64,000 nt of DNA, from NCBI RefSeq assembly GCF_038446525.1, contig NZ_CP151792.1, forward strand, positions 248,001-312,000, read 5' to 3'. Shown one piece after another: positions 18,122-27,451 of the stretch. How positions within the stretch are numbered: the stretch's first letter is position 1; the number at the start of each line of letters is the position of its first letter. The DNA is from Methanolobus sp. ZRKC5 (GTDB lineage Archaea; Halobacteriota; Methanosarcinia; Methanosarcinales; Methanosarcinaceae). A program made the translations under genes and the position numbers. The notes below the pieces were generated by a model. It had not been told where the DNA came from and did no database searches. It saw nothing but the letters and a program-made list of their open reading frames with translations.

Positions 18122-19276
18122 ATGAAAGTAAGATCTGTAAAGGAAGGAAATACTGAGATCCTGGTTCCCATCCCTGCGGAAGGAGCGAATTTTGCACCAT
18201 CTGCAGCCCCTGTATTTTATAATCCGGTCATGGAGATGAATCGTGATATCTCCGTAGCTGCAACATCTGCTTTTGTTAAGAGAATGGAACCTGACCCTGA
18301 AAAGGTCATCACTTATGTGGATGCTCTTTCAGCCTCTGGCATTCGTGGACTCAGGATCTCCAATGAGCTAGGTGTCCACACAACTCTCAATGACTGGAGT
18401 GAAGAAGCCTGTGCTCTTATACAGCAGAACATAGATAATCTGGAAATTGATCATAATACCGTTGCAAGCCATAAGAATGCGAATGTACTTCTTCATGAGA
18501 AACATTTTAATATAGTTGACCTTGATCCATTCGGCACTCCCGGGCCTTTCCTAGCTGCAGCTGCCCGCTCTGTAGTCAATCTGCTCGAAGTGACAGCAAC
18601 AGATACTGCGCCTCTTTGTGGTGCCCATCTAAATTCAGGCATACGAAAATATGCTGCAATACCTTTTAATAACGAATACCACAGCGAAATGGGAGTTCGT
18701 ATGCTACTTGGAAAAATAGCCAGGGAATTATCACTTCACGATAAAGCTATGAATCCACTTCTGACCCATGCTACAAGACATTACGTGCGCACATACCTTG
18801 AAATAAAAAAAGGTGCAAAGCGAGCTGATACAATGCTGCAGAACATGGGATTTATCGCACATTGTCCACAATGTGGACACCGGGAAAGCATTCATGGTCT
18901 TGCAGTTCCAATAAAGGATAACTGTAGCCATTGTGATGGAAAAAACATAATCGGTGGGCCTATGTGGCTTGGCAAATTACATAACCCGGATTTTTGCAAT
19001 GAAACCATCACTGAACTGGAGACACGTAATTGTGGCACCAAACAGTTTGCTATCAAAATGCTTGAATTATGCAGAGATGAACTGGATATACCCATGTTCT
19101 ATGACCAGCACCTGATATGTAAAAAAGTAGGAGTTTCCGCTTCACGGATCGAAACGGTCATACAAGAACTTCAAAATCGGGGATTTTTGGCTTCAAGGAC
19201 ACATTTTAGCGGTACATCCTTTAAAACGGATGCAAATATATCGGAAATTGAACTTATTATAGCTGATATCCGATAG
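18122..19276 (+). CDS. trm1: tRNA (guanine-26-N2)-dimethyltransferase
   Basis: Makes N2,N2-dimethylguanosine at position 26 of tRNAs using SAM. Family hallmarks: '[11 protein letters not shown]', '[15 protein letters not shown]', '[18 protein letters not shown]', '[12 protein letters not shown]' (catalytic), '[10 protein letters not shown]', and the C-terminal zinc set 'HCPQCGH...CSHCDGK'. I place the start at ATG 18122 ([10 protein letters not shown], 384 residues), seven bases after AGGGA; an in-frame ATG at 18089 would overlap the preceding gene. It ends in TAG. Confidence 0.92.
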   Translation: MKVRSVKEGNTEILVPIPAEGANFAPSAAPVFYNPVMEMNRDISVAATSAFVKRMEPDPEKVITYVDALSASGIRGLRISNELGVHTTLNDWSEEACALIQQNIDNLEIDHNTVASHKNANVLLHEKHFNIVDLDPFGTPGPFLAAAARSVVNLLEVTATDTAPLCGAHLNSGIRKYAAIPFNNEYHSEMGVRMLLGKIARELSLHDKAMNPLLTHATRHYVRTYLEIKKGAKRADTMLQNMGFIAHCPQCGHRESIHGLAVPIKDNCSHCDGKNIIGGPMWLGKLHNPDFCNETITELETRNCGTKQFAIKMLELCRDELDIPMFYDQHLICKKVGVSASRIETVIQELQNRGFLASRTHFSGTSFKTDANISEIELIIADIR

Positions 19277-19384
19277 AAATATATACTATTTTATTTTAAT
19301 GATATATATTAAAATATATAATGCAAGGTATGATGATGTTTTTGCAAACAAGGGTTCAAAATGTATACATAAAGGGGAGCTTTC

Positions 19385-19966
19385 ATGACAAAAGAATATG
19401 CTGAGCAGCTGTTTTTACAGGAGAAACCAACCCTTGCCCTTCTGGCTATATGGTCCCTTCAGAAAACGTACGCTTCAGTTATCACAAAAGAGATAAATTC
19501 AACTTTTGCCCACACAACCAAAATACTGTCAAAAATGGAAGAACACGGTCTCTTACAATTTACAATTGAAGGTCGTGTAAAATATGTGGAACTCACTGAA
19601 CATGGGTACAACGTAGTTAATGCTCTTAAGAATCTGATAATGGCAATTGAAGGAGAATCACCAGATAGTGAAGAAGAGAAAAAGGGTGATGAGGCCACTG
19701 CACAGGACACAGAAAGCTCAGAGAATGAGAAAAAACTAACCCTGGAACACATTAGCAGGTTACACGAGCAAATAGTAACTACATATGATAATCTTTTCAA
19801 TAAGAATTCAGAGCCTCAAGAAATGAAGATGAAAATTGGTCCTTTTAGCCGGGATATCCAGTTACTTTTAAATTCAATAGAAGAGAATGAAGACCTTATC
19901 GATGACGAAGGTCTGGATAAACTCAATGAGATACAGAATATCTTTGATCTGGTAATGAAGCAATAA
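19385..19966 (+). CDS. winged-helix (MarR/PadR-like) protein with acidic C-terminal extension
   Basis: A 193-residue protein. Residues ~10-85 form a winged helix-turn-helix: 'AIWSLQKTYASVITKEINSTFAHTTKILSKMEEHGLLQFTIEGRVKYVELTEHG'. A charged linker (~95-120, rich in E, S and K) and a helical C-terminal region follow. It is probably a DNA-binding regulator; no ligand domain is recognised. A strong ribosome site (AGGGGAG) sits just before the ATG, and an AT-rich inverted TATA region lies at 19290-19320. A DUF2110 gene follows after 16 bases. Confidence 0.72.
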   Translation: MTKEYAEQLFLQEKPTLALLAIWSLQKTYASVITKEINSTFAHTTKILSKMEEHGLLQFTIEGRVKYVELTEHGYNVVNALKNLIMAIEGESPDSEEEKKGDEATAQDTESSENEKKLTLEHISRLHEQIVTTYDNLFNKNSEPQEMKMKIGPFSRDIQLLLNSIEENEDLIDDEGLDKLNEIQNIFDLVMKQ

Positions 19967-19982
19967 TTGAAAGGACAATAAA

Positions 19983-20669
19983 ATGGTCACTGTAAATCTA
20001 TTATTAAAAATCTATGGCAACCGTGAAAGAGCACTCCATTCAGCAGAAATGTTTGTAGGGAATGAATTAAAAGAGCTTGATGCTTCAGCAGAATTCTCAA
20101 TATCGGAAGATAACTGGCTTAAGGTTGACATTAGCGGAGAGGACAGCGAATTCGTTTCCAATTACCTCGTTGGTAAATTTGGTACGCCTGTCACAGAACT
20201 TACAAAGAATGAAGTTTATTCCGGCGTCATACATCAGATACGGGAAACCGAAATAATCGTTGACGTAGGAACTCTTGTAAGCATCCCGAAAAGGAATCTC
20301 ACGGTTCTTGGAGTTGGAACTGCAAAACAGATAGCAACTCGTTTTGGACTGATCAAACGTTTACCCGTAAAAGTAGAGATAACCGATGAAACAGCAAACG
20401 TGGGTGTTTTTACAAAATCACAGGCAGACCTTTGGTGGAGCTGGAAAAAATCAAGTCAGGACAGAGTGATTGCCAATGCAGTTACACGCTCTGAACTTAA
20501 AGCAGCCGTCAAAAGAACCGGTCACGCAAGAGATATCTATGGAATAGAACGACTGGGACTCATGGAACACATGATAACTTGCAGGGAAACGAGTGACGGA
20601 CCTGGAATCGTTGCTGCCATTGGCAGATTTGTTAAAGGTGAACTTGGAGTTATGAAAGCATCAAATTAA
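19983..20669 (+). CDS. DUF2110 family protein
   Basis: A 228-residue archaeal conserved protein. The body has an S1/OB-like middle section ('VYSGVIHQIRETEIIVDVGTLVSIPKRNLTVLG'), and the C-terminal half has helical stretches 'SELKAAVKRTGHARDIYGIERLGLMEHMITCRETSDGPGIVAAIGRFVKGELG'. The family is almost restricted to methanogens and relatives; no function is assigned. The RNA-binding-like middle is only suggestive. AAAGGA precedes the ATG. The 3' end overlaps the stop of the convergent msvR-like gene by four bases. Confidence 0.75.
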   Translation: MVTVNLLLKIYGNRERALHSAEMFVGNELKELDASAEFSISEDNWLKVDISGEDSEFVSNYLVGKFGTPVTELTKNEVYSGVIHQIRETEIIVDVGTLVSIPKRNLTVLGVGTAKQIATRFGLIKRLPVKVEITDETANVGVFTKSQADLWWSWKKSSQDRVIANAVTRSELKAAVKRTGHARDIYGIERLGLMEHMITCRETSDGPGIVAAIGRFVKGELGVMKASN

Positions 20670-21406
20670 AGCAGAATCATCTGGAAATGACAGGAGTCAC
20701 AATTTTCATCACAATTGCCAAGCATTTGCATTACACATTCAATGCCCAGTTTTTCTTTGAAAACACCTTCAAAAACACCTTGTGCAAAAGAGCATAAGGT
20801 CTTTTCTTCAATTGGGATTGAACGGCAGTCAAAAAAGTTATAAACAGCTATTTTAATGGGATCGTTGCTCAGTACTTTGAAATTTCCAATGTCGTGTTCT
20901 TCCCAGAAAGCCATCATTTCATCCAGTATCTGTCCCGTTTCATTTGAAACAAAATTTCTGGCAAGACTGGCTCCTACATCATTTCCTATTTTCCTCATGA
21001 TGGGATCACAATTTACCCCGTAGGCACGGAAACCATACTGCACAGCATGGAACAAACATTTCAGACAACCAAAGGAATTCATATCTGGAGAGCCTATAAC
21101 TCCAAGCATCTCACAATAATTCTTTATCCCGGGTTCCTGGGAACATGCAACGTACTGACATTTCAAAAAGTAGACTTTCTTCCTTTTATCATTCGCATCG
21201 ATAGCTTCTTCGAGTAAACTCTGGGATTTCAGGTCGTTGAGATGAACGGAAATTGTGGACTTCGCTTTTCCTGTGTACTGGACTATTTCATCAAATGATC
21301 TACAGCCACCTTTGAGAAAGTCAAGTATTTTAATCTTTACAGAACCATTAAGAGCAATAAACCCAATATCAGTGGAAAAAATGGCAGTGTTATCTCCGTT
21401 GTTCAT
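20666..21406 (-). CDS. MsvR-like redox-sensing transcription regulator (winged helix + V4R)
   Basis: A 246-residue regulator found in methanogens. The N-terminal ArsR-like winged helix is at about residues 15-85 ('ALNGSVKIKILDFLKGGCRSFDEIVQYTGKAKSTISVHLNDLKSQSLL'). The V4R domain (about 120-246) ends in a cysteine cluster, EC-x6-C-x3-C-x2-C, like that shown to sense redox state in MsvR of Methanosarcina acetivorans and Methanothermobacter. A palindrome TTCGCT-N4-AGCGAA at 21441-21456 next to its TATA box resembles the known MsvR box, suggesting autoregulation. It is divergent from taw2. Confidence 0.82.
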   Translation of the reverse strand: MNNGDNTAIFSTDIGFIALNGSVKIKILDFLKGGCRSFDEIVQYTGKAKSTISVHLNDLKSQSLLEEAIDANDKRKKVYFLKCQYVACSQEPGIKNYCEMLGVIGSPDMNSFGCLKCLFHAVQYGFRAYGVNCDPIMRKIGNDVGASLARNFVSNETGQILDEMMAFWEEHDIGNFKVLSNDPIKIAVYNFFDCRSIPIEEKTLCSFAQGVFEGVFKEKLGIECVMQMLGNCDENCDSCHFQMILL

Positions 21407-21440
21407 TCAATATCCAATAGACCAACAACGTATTTAAATG

Positions 21441-21456
21441 TTCGCTGTTAAGCGAA
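21441..21456. promoter_or_regulatory. MsvR-type operator palindrome between msvR-like gene and taw2
   Basis: A perfect inverted repeat TTCGCT-GTTA-AGCGAA. Published MsvR boxes have the form TTCGTA-N4-TACGAA (from memory), so arm length, spacing and outer TTCG/CGAA match. On the minus strand it sits directly upstream of the TATA-like CATTTAAATA (21431-21440). On the plus strand it is ~15 bases upstream of the taw2 TATA-like element (TATTTAAAG, 21471). It could therefore affect both genes. Confidence 0.6.
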
Positions 21457-21528
21457 TGAGTTGGCATCAATATTTAAAGCCTGCTGTATCATTTAATCAG
21501 CATTAAACAAATAAGAATTCAGGTTATT

Positions 21529-22542
21529 ATGATGAAAGTTATTCGTGTACCGGTAAAAGAAGCAGAAACCGTAAGGCTTAGTATAATAGAAGATGGTAAG
21601 CTTGACCCCGAAAGAAAGATAAAGGTAATTGATGCCGAAGAACGCTTCCTTGAGATACCTGTTACTGATGATATAAAGGGATTTGAAACGTACCAGCAGG
21701 AAAATGCTCTTTTCTACAACAAATGGCGTTCGCTTAAAGAAATACTTGGTGGAAACATTACGGAAACAGAACTGAGTATGTTGCCTTCGGGATGGCAGAT
21801 CCTCGGTAACATAATTATTGTTACTATCGACCCATCTGTTGACCATTTAAAAGAAAGAATTGCAAAGTCATTGATCAAGATGTATCCATCATGCAATACT
21901 GTGGTACGTGACCTTGGAATAAGCGGACAGTTCAGACTTCCTGAAAGAGAGATACTTATTGGTGACAACACTGAAACCATCAATAAGGAAAATGGATGCT
22001 TATTCAAACTCGATGTTACAAAAGTGATGTTTTCAAAAGGAAACCTGCATGAGAAATCACTCATGAGCAGTATTGGGACTAATGAAACCATAGTTGATAT
22101 GTTTGCAGGAATAGGATACTTTACCATTCCTATGGCAGTTCACGCAAAACCTGCAAGGATCATCGCCATTGAGATAAATCCGCAGTCCTGTGCGTACCTC
22201 CGGGAAAACATAGCCCTGAATCATGTGGAAGATATAGTTGAAGCAAGGAATGGTGATTGTGCCAAACTTACACCCAAGAGAATCGCTGACAGAGTACTTA
22301 TGGGATATGTGGGAACCACACACCATTATCTTGAACATGGAATCAAAGCCCTGAAAAAAAGTGGTGGAATCCTGCATTACCATGAAACTACACCAGAAAG
22401 CCTGATATTTTCCAGACCAATTGAGCGCATTGAACATGCAGCATCAAAAGCCGGCAGAAATGTGGAAATACTGGATTGCAGGAAGATCAAAAAATATTCA
22501 CCCGGCATCTGGCATGTAGTAGTAGATGCCCGGATAAGTTGA
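21529..22542 (+). CDS. taw2: tRNA-Phe wyosine aminocarboxypropyltransferase, Taw2/TYW2 type
   Basis: A Trm5-like class I SAM enzyme of 337 residues. N-terminal part: 'VPVKEAETVRLSIIEDGKLD'. SAM site: 'VDMFAGIGYFTIPMA' and 'AIEINPQSCAYLRENIALN'. Instead of the NLP methyltransferase motif of Trm5 it has 'RVLMGYVGTTHHYL' and 'GGILHYHETTPESL', which mark Taw2/TYW2. That enzyme transfers the 3-amino-3-carboxypropyl group to 4-demethylwyosine-37 of tRNA-Phe. The start could be ATG 21529 or the next codon (ATGATG), after AGGTTATT. Confidence 0.85.
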   Translation: MMKVIRVPVKEAETVRLSIIEDGKLDPERKIKVIDAEERFLEIPVTDDIKGFETYQQENALFYNKWRSLKEILGGNITETELSMLPSGWQILGNIIIVTIDPSVDHLKERIAKSLIKMYPSCNTVVRDLGISGQFRLPEREILIGDNTETINKENGCLFKLDVTKVMFSKGNLHEKSLMSSIGTNETIVDMFAGIGYFTIPMAVHAKPARIIAIEINPQSCAYLRENIALNHVEDIVEARNGDCAKLTPKRIADRVLMGYVGTTHHYLEHGIKALKKSGGILHYHETTPESLIFSRPIERIEHAASKAGRNVEILDCRKIKKYSPGIWHVVVDARIS

Positions 22543-22574
22543 ATAAAAAATGAGAGTTATATAAGCAAAAACAA

Positions 22575-22610
22575 TAATCAATTTGAACAATTTTAAACAA
22601 ATTGGATTAT
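22575..22610. terminator. hairpin between convergent taw2 and DUF2124 genes
   Basis: An inverted repeat with CAATTTG (22579-22585) and CAAATTG (22598-22604), extended by AATC/GATT with one bulged base. T-rich sequence lies on both sides. It sits between two convergent stops and so could end transcription from both sides. Archaeal termination depends more on T-runs than hairpins, hence modest confidence. Confidence 0.4.
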
Positions 22611-23107
22611 ACTTTTTTGACCTCATTTGTAAGGTCTGCATCTATGATGTAGTCAAAATCAATTACTTCCGGCCATTTTTGATCCATAAACATTGACTGG
22701 AAACAAACACCTATAACAAGTTTCTTTTCAGCTTCCTGCAATAGACCATCTATAAGCTCTTTCATCTTTTCAGGTTCAACGCCTATCTTTGGCATTGCAA
22801 GCCCGCCAAGCAGGACAACAGTGTCTGCAGAAGGGGCTGTTATGTCTCCAAGTTGCATTCCCTGGGAAGATGAAACTATCATACGTGCTTCATCAGATTG
22901 CAGATTTGGAAGGAATACCATATCTTTACCTGTGCCCCTGAGGACAAATGCCATTAGTTCCGCAAACGGTGTGCAGAAACCAACAGTACCGATAAAAGTG
23001 ATCCGCTGGGATTCTTTCACAAGTTTCCTGAATTCCGTAAGCTGGCCGCCGATACCTTTTGAAGTACTTATTATATCCATTGACTGTCTCCGAAAGAAAA
23101 AAAGCAA
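22607..23107 (-). CDS. DUF2124 family protein
   Basis: Conserved methanogen protein; the likely start is the internal ATG at 23080 (MDIISTSKGIGG), giving 157 residues, because the first nine codons are Arg/Phe-rich and unlike the family. It shows a Rossmann-like pattern ('ITFIGTVGFCTPFAELMAFVLRG', 'VVLLGGLAMPKIGV', 'LVIGVCFQSMF') with conserved Cys and Gly residues. No function is known for DUF2124. It is encoded downstream of mch on the same strand, 46 bases away, and may be cotranscribed with it. Confidence 0.75.
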   Translation of the reverse strand: MLFFFRRQSMDIISTSKGIGGQLTEFRKLVKESQRITFIGTVGFCTPFAELMAFVLRGTGKDMVFLPNLQSDEARMIVSSSQGMQLGDITAPSADTVVLLGGLAMPKIGVEPEKMKELIDGLLQEAEKKLVIGVCFQSMFMDQKWPEVIDFDYIIDADLTNEVKKV

Positions 23108-23153
23108 TACAACCTTTAAGGTTGTATCGGTATAATTTAAGCCTGTTAGAAAG

Positions 23154-24125
23154 TTAGACTTCTTTTACACCAAATGATTCCAGGAGAATTCCAGGGTTTA
23201 TCCTTCCACTTGTAAAGGATTTCTTGCTCTTGGTATCATTCACTGTTATTTTAGCTGGTGCGAACATACCTGCATCAACCTTGAAGAAGTCAAATTCAGC
23301 TTCCTTGAATGTGTTGTAGAATGGCTTACCAAAGTCCCTTGAGGTTGTGGATGGAGCCTTCTTGACAAACTCTTCTAATTTCTCTGCATCTCCGTACTCA
23401 ACTGTGTAGTATGTTTCACCACAGTAGATAATACAATCATTTGTGGAGCCCATGCATTTTGTGTCGTCACCGACAACAGGTGCAATTGGAGCAACACCGA
23501 AACCGCTTTTGATCGTGTTGATGTCAAATCCTATTGATTCAAGCTTGTGAATACCTGTCTCGACTACACGTGCTGAGATCTGGACGCAACCTGCAATTGA
23601 AGCTGTAGGTGCAACGGCAATGTAAATGTTCTCAGTATCAACACTGCAATGTTTTGCAATGTATTCAACAACCTCTTCGGTTGGTAATTCACTTGATTCC
23701 ATAACAAGGACTGCAAATTCAGAATCATCCTTGTAACCTATCTCTTCGTACAGTTCCTTTGGCTTAAGTCCGAGTGCCCTTGCAGGACCTGAACCCATTC
23801 CAAAATACTTGCCGACTGCAATTCTCCAGCCTGCATACTGGGACCCCATGCATGCAATGGTTGGATTGTCAGTAGCTACCTGAATAGCAGGTACTGGAAG
23901 ACCATTCAAATCAAACTTGGTGTAGCTTATGTCTGCAAGGTCTGCAAGACAAAGACGTGACAGATACATTCCTGCATCATATCCACCTTCTACATTCACA
24001 CCACAGTCAATTATAGTAGCACCGTTCTCAAGCTCTGTGGACTGGACCTTTAATTCTTCTTCCCAGTCAAGCATCTCATCGATTATCGCTAATCCCTTTT
24101 CGTTAACACTTATCACGTTTATCAC
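23154..24125 (-). CDS. mch: methenyltetrahydromethanopterin cyclohydrolase
   Basis: Interconverts 5-formyl- and 5,10-methenyl-tetrahydromethanopterin (or -sarcinapterin) in the C1 pathway of methanogenesis; cytosolic. 323 residues, the usual family length. Recognised by '[19 protein letters not shown]', '[13 protein letters not shown]', '[11 protein letters not shown]', '[22 protein letters not shown]' and '[12 protein letters not shown]'. In methylotrophic Methanosarcinales it runs oxidatively when methyl groups are dismutated. It is strong support for the methanogen assignment of the window. Confidence 0.96.
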   Translation of the reverse strand: MINVISVNEKGLAIIDEMLDWEEELKVQSTELENGATIIDCGVNVEGGYDAGMYLSRLCLADLADISYTKFDLNGLPVPAIQVATDNPTIACMGSQYAGWRIAVGKYFGMGSGPARALGLKPKELYEEIGYKDDSEFAVLVMESSELPTEEVVEYIAKHCSVDTENIYIAVAPTASIAGCVQISARVVETGIHKLESIGFDINTIKSGFGVAPIAPVVGDDTKCMGSTNDCIIYCGETYYTVEYGDAEKLEEFVKKAPSTTSRDFGKPFYNTFKEAEFDFFKVDAGMFAPAKITVNDTKSKKSFTSGRINPGILLESFGVKEV

Positions 24126-24289
24126 TCTTAACCTGTTGATCGAGTGGACATTGGGCAGTTAAGAATATATAATTAGCGATTCCTGAGAAATAATAGAATA
24201 CTTACTTTTCGCTAAGCTGTGACTTTTAAGCTGAACAGATTCAACTATGGAAAAACAAATAACAATAAAAACATTCCTGAAAAAGAAAA

Positions 24290-25774
24290 TTAGATATCTT
24301 TTTTAAGAGTCAGCCAGAAGATACTACCCTTGCCCTCAGGGTTATCATCAACAGCTACGTGTCCTTTGTGCAGGTCTATAATTCTTTTAACAATAGCCAG
24401 ACCAATCCCGGTACCACGTATATCCACTTTATGCAGACGCTTAAAACGTTCAAAAACAGAGGCTTTACTGGCATCAGGTATTCCATCGCCCTGATCTATA
24501 AAGCTTATCTTCCATTTATCCACCATATCGACAATATCAATAATTACAGTACTACCCTGTGGACTATATTTGATAGAATTAGATAACAGATTAACGAATA
24601 CCCTCTCAATCATAGGATTGGCAACAGCATAGCATTCCTTTTCTGCTTGAATCTTAAGACCTATATTCTTGTCATGGACCTGATTCATAAAACCATTGAC
24701 CACATCAGCCATTATCGAGTAAATGTTAATCTTCACAAAATTTATATCGTCCACAGATTCCAGCTTTGCCAGATGTGCCGCATCATCCACCATTGAGATC
24801 AGTTTTCCTGTGGCTTCATTAATATTTTCAAGCAACTCTTTCTTATAATCATCAGACTCCATTTCAGAGAGTAATTCTGTAAAAGACTTGACAAGACTTA
24901 GAGGGTTCACCAGATCATGTCGCATAATATCTGTAAACAGTTCTTTCAAATCGTTTGAACGCTCCAGTTGCACAGCGTACTCTTTAAGCTGTTTTTCAGC
25001 TTTTTTTATTTCAGTAATATCTTCCCCTGATATCAAAATGGCTGTGGTGTTACCTGCATTGTCAAGCAATGGAGAGTCATACCATCTGAAAAGTCGCTCT
25101 TCACCAGTATTGATTATAACAGGAAATTCATGCTGTCTATATGGTTTTATCGTTCCTGATGCAAGACCATCGTAATGATTACGCACATCATTTACCGAAC
25201 TGATAGGAACAAAAGACTCTATCCATTCACGATCTATCAATTTTTCAGAACTGTAACCCAGTAGATCTATTCCTTTTTTATTAATGCGCAGAATCCGGTA
25301 ATCAAGGTCAAGTACTACAACAAGTACTCCGACATAATCAAGATAATGATAAGCTGTGTTTTTTTCCGTAAGAAGATCATCATGCATCTTTTTTATCCTC
25401 AGAAGAGAGGTGATCTTTTTATCAAGTTCGAACTTGCCTACGGGTTTCTTTAAAAATTCATCCGCCCCTACATCAATTCCTTTCTGATGATCAGCCTTAC
25501 CAGTCAAAGCTGTCACCATTATTATAGGTGTGAAATCCATCTTGAATTCTTTGCGTATGGTGCGGCAAACATCATAACCATTCATGTTTGGCATCATTAC
25601 GTCAAGAAGGATCAGATCAGGGCTCTCATTTTGAACTTTTTCAAGTGCATCCTTACCATTGTAAGCGGTTAAAATATCATATGTATCCCTAAGATAAACT
25701 GAAAGTAACTCAATATTTAATGGTTCATCATCTACGATCAGAATCTTGTATTTAGAAGACATAACTAAACACAA
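24290..25774 (-). CDS. REC-PAS-histidine kinase hybrid
   Basis: A soluble 494-residue sensor protein. The receiver domain covers ~5-125 (phospho-Asp in 'LILLDVMMPNMNG', Lys in 'FLKKPVG'). A PAS domain covers ~140-265 ('VVLDLDYRILRINKKGIDLLGY'). The dimerisation/phosphoacceptor box 'MRHDLVNPLSLVKSF' puts the His near residue 287, and a HATPase domain follows ('NLLSNSIKYSP', 'DQGDGIP', 'GTGIGLAI'). The HDLxNP form of the H-box is common in methanogen kinases. There is no membrane segment, so it presumably senses a cytosolic signal. No separate response regulator is encoded next to it. Confidence 0.9.
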   Translation of the reverse strand: MCLVMSSKYKILIVDDEPLNIELLSVYLRDTYDILTAYNGKDALEKVQNESPDLILLDVMMPNMNGYDVCRTIRKEFKMDFTPIIMVTALTGKADHQKGIDVGADEFLKKPVGKFELDKKITSLLRIKKMHDDLLTEKNTAYHYLDYVGVLVVVLDLDYRILRINKKGIDLLGYSSEKLIDREWIESFVPISSVNDVRNHYDGLASGTIKPYRQHEFPVIINTGEERLFRWYDSPLLDNAGNTTAILISGEDITEIKKAEKQLKEYAVQLERSNDLKELFTDIMRHDLVNPLSLVKSFTELLSEMESDDYKKELLENINEATGKLISMVDDAAHLAKLESVDDINFVKINIYSIMADVVNGFMNQVHDKNIGLKIQAEKECYAVANPMIERVFVNLLSNSIKYSPQGSTVIIDIVDMVDKWKISFIDQGDGIPDASKASVFERFKRLHKVDIRGTGIGLAIVKRIIDLHKGHVAVDDNPEGKGSIFWLTLKKDI

Positions 25775-25889
25775 TATAATATTACATTTATATAAACTTG
25801 CCTAGCTATATTGGACAAGCAATTCGAAAGAGGCACATCCACCCATTCCATTCGGCTTTTGCCTGCAAAAAAAAAGGAATTAACTGTTC

Positions 25890-27371
25890 CTAAAAAGCAT
25901 CATCCTGAGAGTAACTTCTTCCCAGTTTCAGGGCCAACTCTGCTTTTTTGAGTTCCTGTCCCAGATAGGCTGCGTGTTCCATTCTTGAAACAAGTTCCAT
26001 CTTAAGAATTGTGTCCATGACCTCTCTTGCACTCTTGCCGACAATGGATGCACTATCATGTTGAGCAAGGATACAGCCTTCTTTTTTCCCATGGATATCT
26101 GGAATTATGCTTATCACGATACTGCCTTTAGGGTCAAGAGTCCACATCTTGTTCTTTTCTGCCTGAACGAAATTACTTGGGAGAACAGAATCGGTACGTC
26201 TTCTTTTCTCTTTAATATCAATGAGGTCAATGCCGAGGTCCTTTGGAGAACTCTGACGTTCCTTTGAGAGCATCATCATCTGGGAAGCTTTCTTTAGTTC
26301 GGTGATGGAGCCCTGGGTCTTGTTGCTGTACTCAGGAGTAAAGAGGATGCTTGCACCCACATCTGCACCTATGCCACATAATGTTGCATTGACACCTGTT
26401 GAATCCGCATCAATAAGTTCTGTTACGTTGCCAACGCCAAAGAAGACAGGAATATCAGGGTTTTGTTTATGGAAATCCATATACCTGACAATTGAATCAC
26501 CAATTCCGTGGCCTATCGGATCAAGGACCGGATCAGCAATGAGATTATTTACGCCCACTGAATGCGCTAAGTCGATGTTATTGACGAGGCTCTCAAAGCC
26601 CTCTCCGGGGTCAGGTATAACCACAGCAGGTACACCTGCCATAGCAATGTCAGCACCAATGTCACCAATATTACTGCTGTCAAGACTGAGCACAAGATCA
26701 ATACCACAATGCAGGGCTTCTCTGATAAGTACTGGATCAAGGGTGTCAATACTCAGAGGCAAACTGGTGTTTTCCCTGGCAATTCCGATTGCACGCCTTA
26801 CATCCTCATGAGTTGCATGCAGGGAAGCTCCAAGATCTATTATATCAGCGCCTTTCATCTCAAAACTACATACCTTCAAGGCAAGAACTTCAGAATCCAG
26901 GCCTGTGGCATCAACTACCTCAGCCATTACCTTCATACGAGAATTGCCACCGATTTTCAAATTCCCGAGTATCAGAGGGACAAATGCAGCATCTTCGAGT
27001 TCCTGCACTTTTTCAAGAGCCATCTCCCGCCTGACATCTGCGAGCAGTTCACAGGCAGGTACCTCTCTGGAAAATTCCATACCTTCTGCAAACGGAAGTA
27101 CAAAACCCAGATCATAAGCATGTTTGGGCCCAAGGCGTATCTTGCATCCAAGTTCATCTTCAGCTTTTGCAAAATTACCGGACACAAGACCTGGAAGGAA
27201 AATAAGGTCGTAATCAAAACTTTGAACATGTTCTGCTATTGCCGCAAGCAGTTTACGAGGAGTAATGAATGCGGCTACTTTGGTATCAGCAATAAGCACG
27301 TCAGCAAGGTCATCCACAGCCTTGCTTACTGTCTGCTCAGCAAGTCTGCCCGTAGCTATCAGTATTTTCAT
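25890..27371 (-). CDS. dihydropteroate synthase-like protein (TIGR00284 type)
   Basis: An archaeal protein of ~493 residues from the ATG at 27371 (MKILIATGRLAEQTV). An upstream ATG at 27440 lies inside the hairpin region after ftsZ and is not credible. The N-terminal ~150 residues form a separate domain ('VLIADTKVAAFITPRKLLAAI', 'YDLIFLPGLVSGNF'). The middle is a DHPS/pterin-binding TIM barrel ('GADIIDLGASLHATHEDVRRAIGIA', 'PLSIDTLDPVLIREAL', 'VFFGVGNVTELIDADS'). A role near tetrahydromethanopterin synthesis has been supposed, but no activity is established. It is downstream of ftsZ and ends in TAG. Confidence 0.82.
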   Translation of the reverse strand: MKILIATGRLAEQTVSKAVDDLADVLIADTKVAAFITPRKLLAAIAEHVQSFDYDLIFLPGLVSGNFAKAEDELGCKIRLGPKHAYDLGFVLPFAEGMEFSREVPACELLADVRREMALEKVQELEDAAFVPLILGNLKIGGNSRMKVMAEVVDATGLDSEVLALKVCSFEMKGADIIDLGASLHATHEDVRRAIGIARENTSLPLSIDTLDPVLIREALHCGIDLVLSLDSSNIGDIGADIAMAGVPAVVIPDPGEGFESLVNNIDLAHSVGVNNLIADPVLDPIGHGIGDSIVRYMDFHKQNPDIPVFFGVGNVTELIDADSTGVNATLCGIGADVGASILFTPEYSNKTQGSITELKKASQMMMLSKERQSSPKDLGIDLIDIKEKRRRTDSVLPSNFVQAEKNKMWTLDPKGSIVISIIPDIHGKKEGCILAQHDSASIVGKSAREVMDTILKMELVSRMEHAAYLGQELKKAELALKLGRSYSQDDAF

Positions 27372-27388
27372 GAATTGAAATAGTAATG

Positions 27389-27438
27389 AAAGTAAAAAAG
27401 AATAACTGCCAAAAAGGCAGGTCCGGTATATGCCGGAC
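27389..27438 (-). terminator. two tandem hairpins downstream of ftsZ
   Basis: Reading on the minus strand after the ftsZ stop: GTCCGG-CATATA-CCGGAC (27421-27438, six perfect pairs), immediately followed by CTGCC-TTTTT-GGCAG (27406-27420), then a T-rich tail (27389-27402). It is a terminator or attenuator that would separate ftsZ from the dihydropteroate synthase-like gene starting at 27371. Confidence 0.6.
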
Positions 27439-27451
27439 AAATTGTTAGGAT

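Noticed and set aside
27372-27440. Longer N-terminus for the DHPS-like protein
   Set aside because: The extra 23 codons coincide with the two hairpins after ftsZ and do not resemble the family; ATG 27371 starts the conserved sequence.
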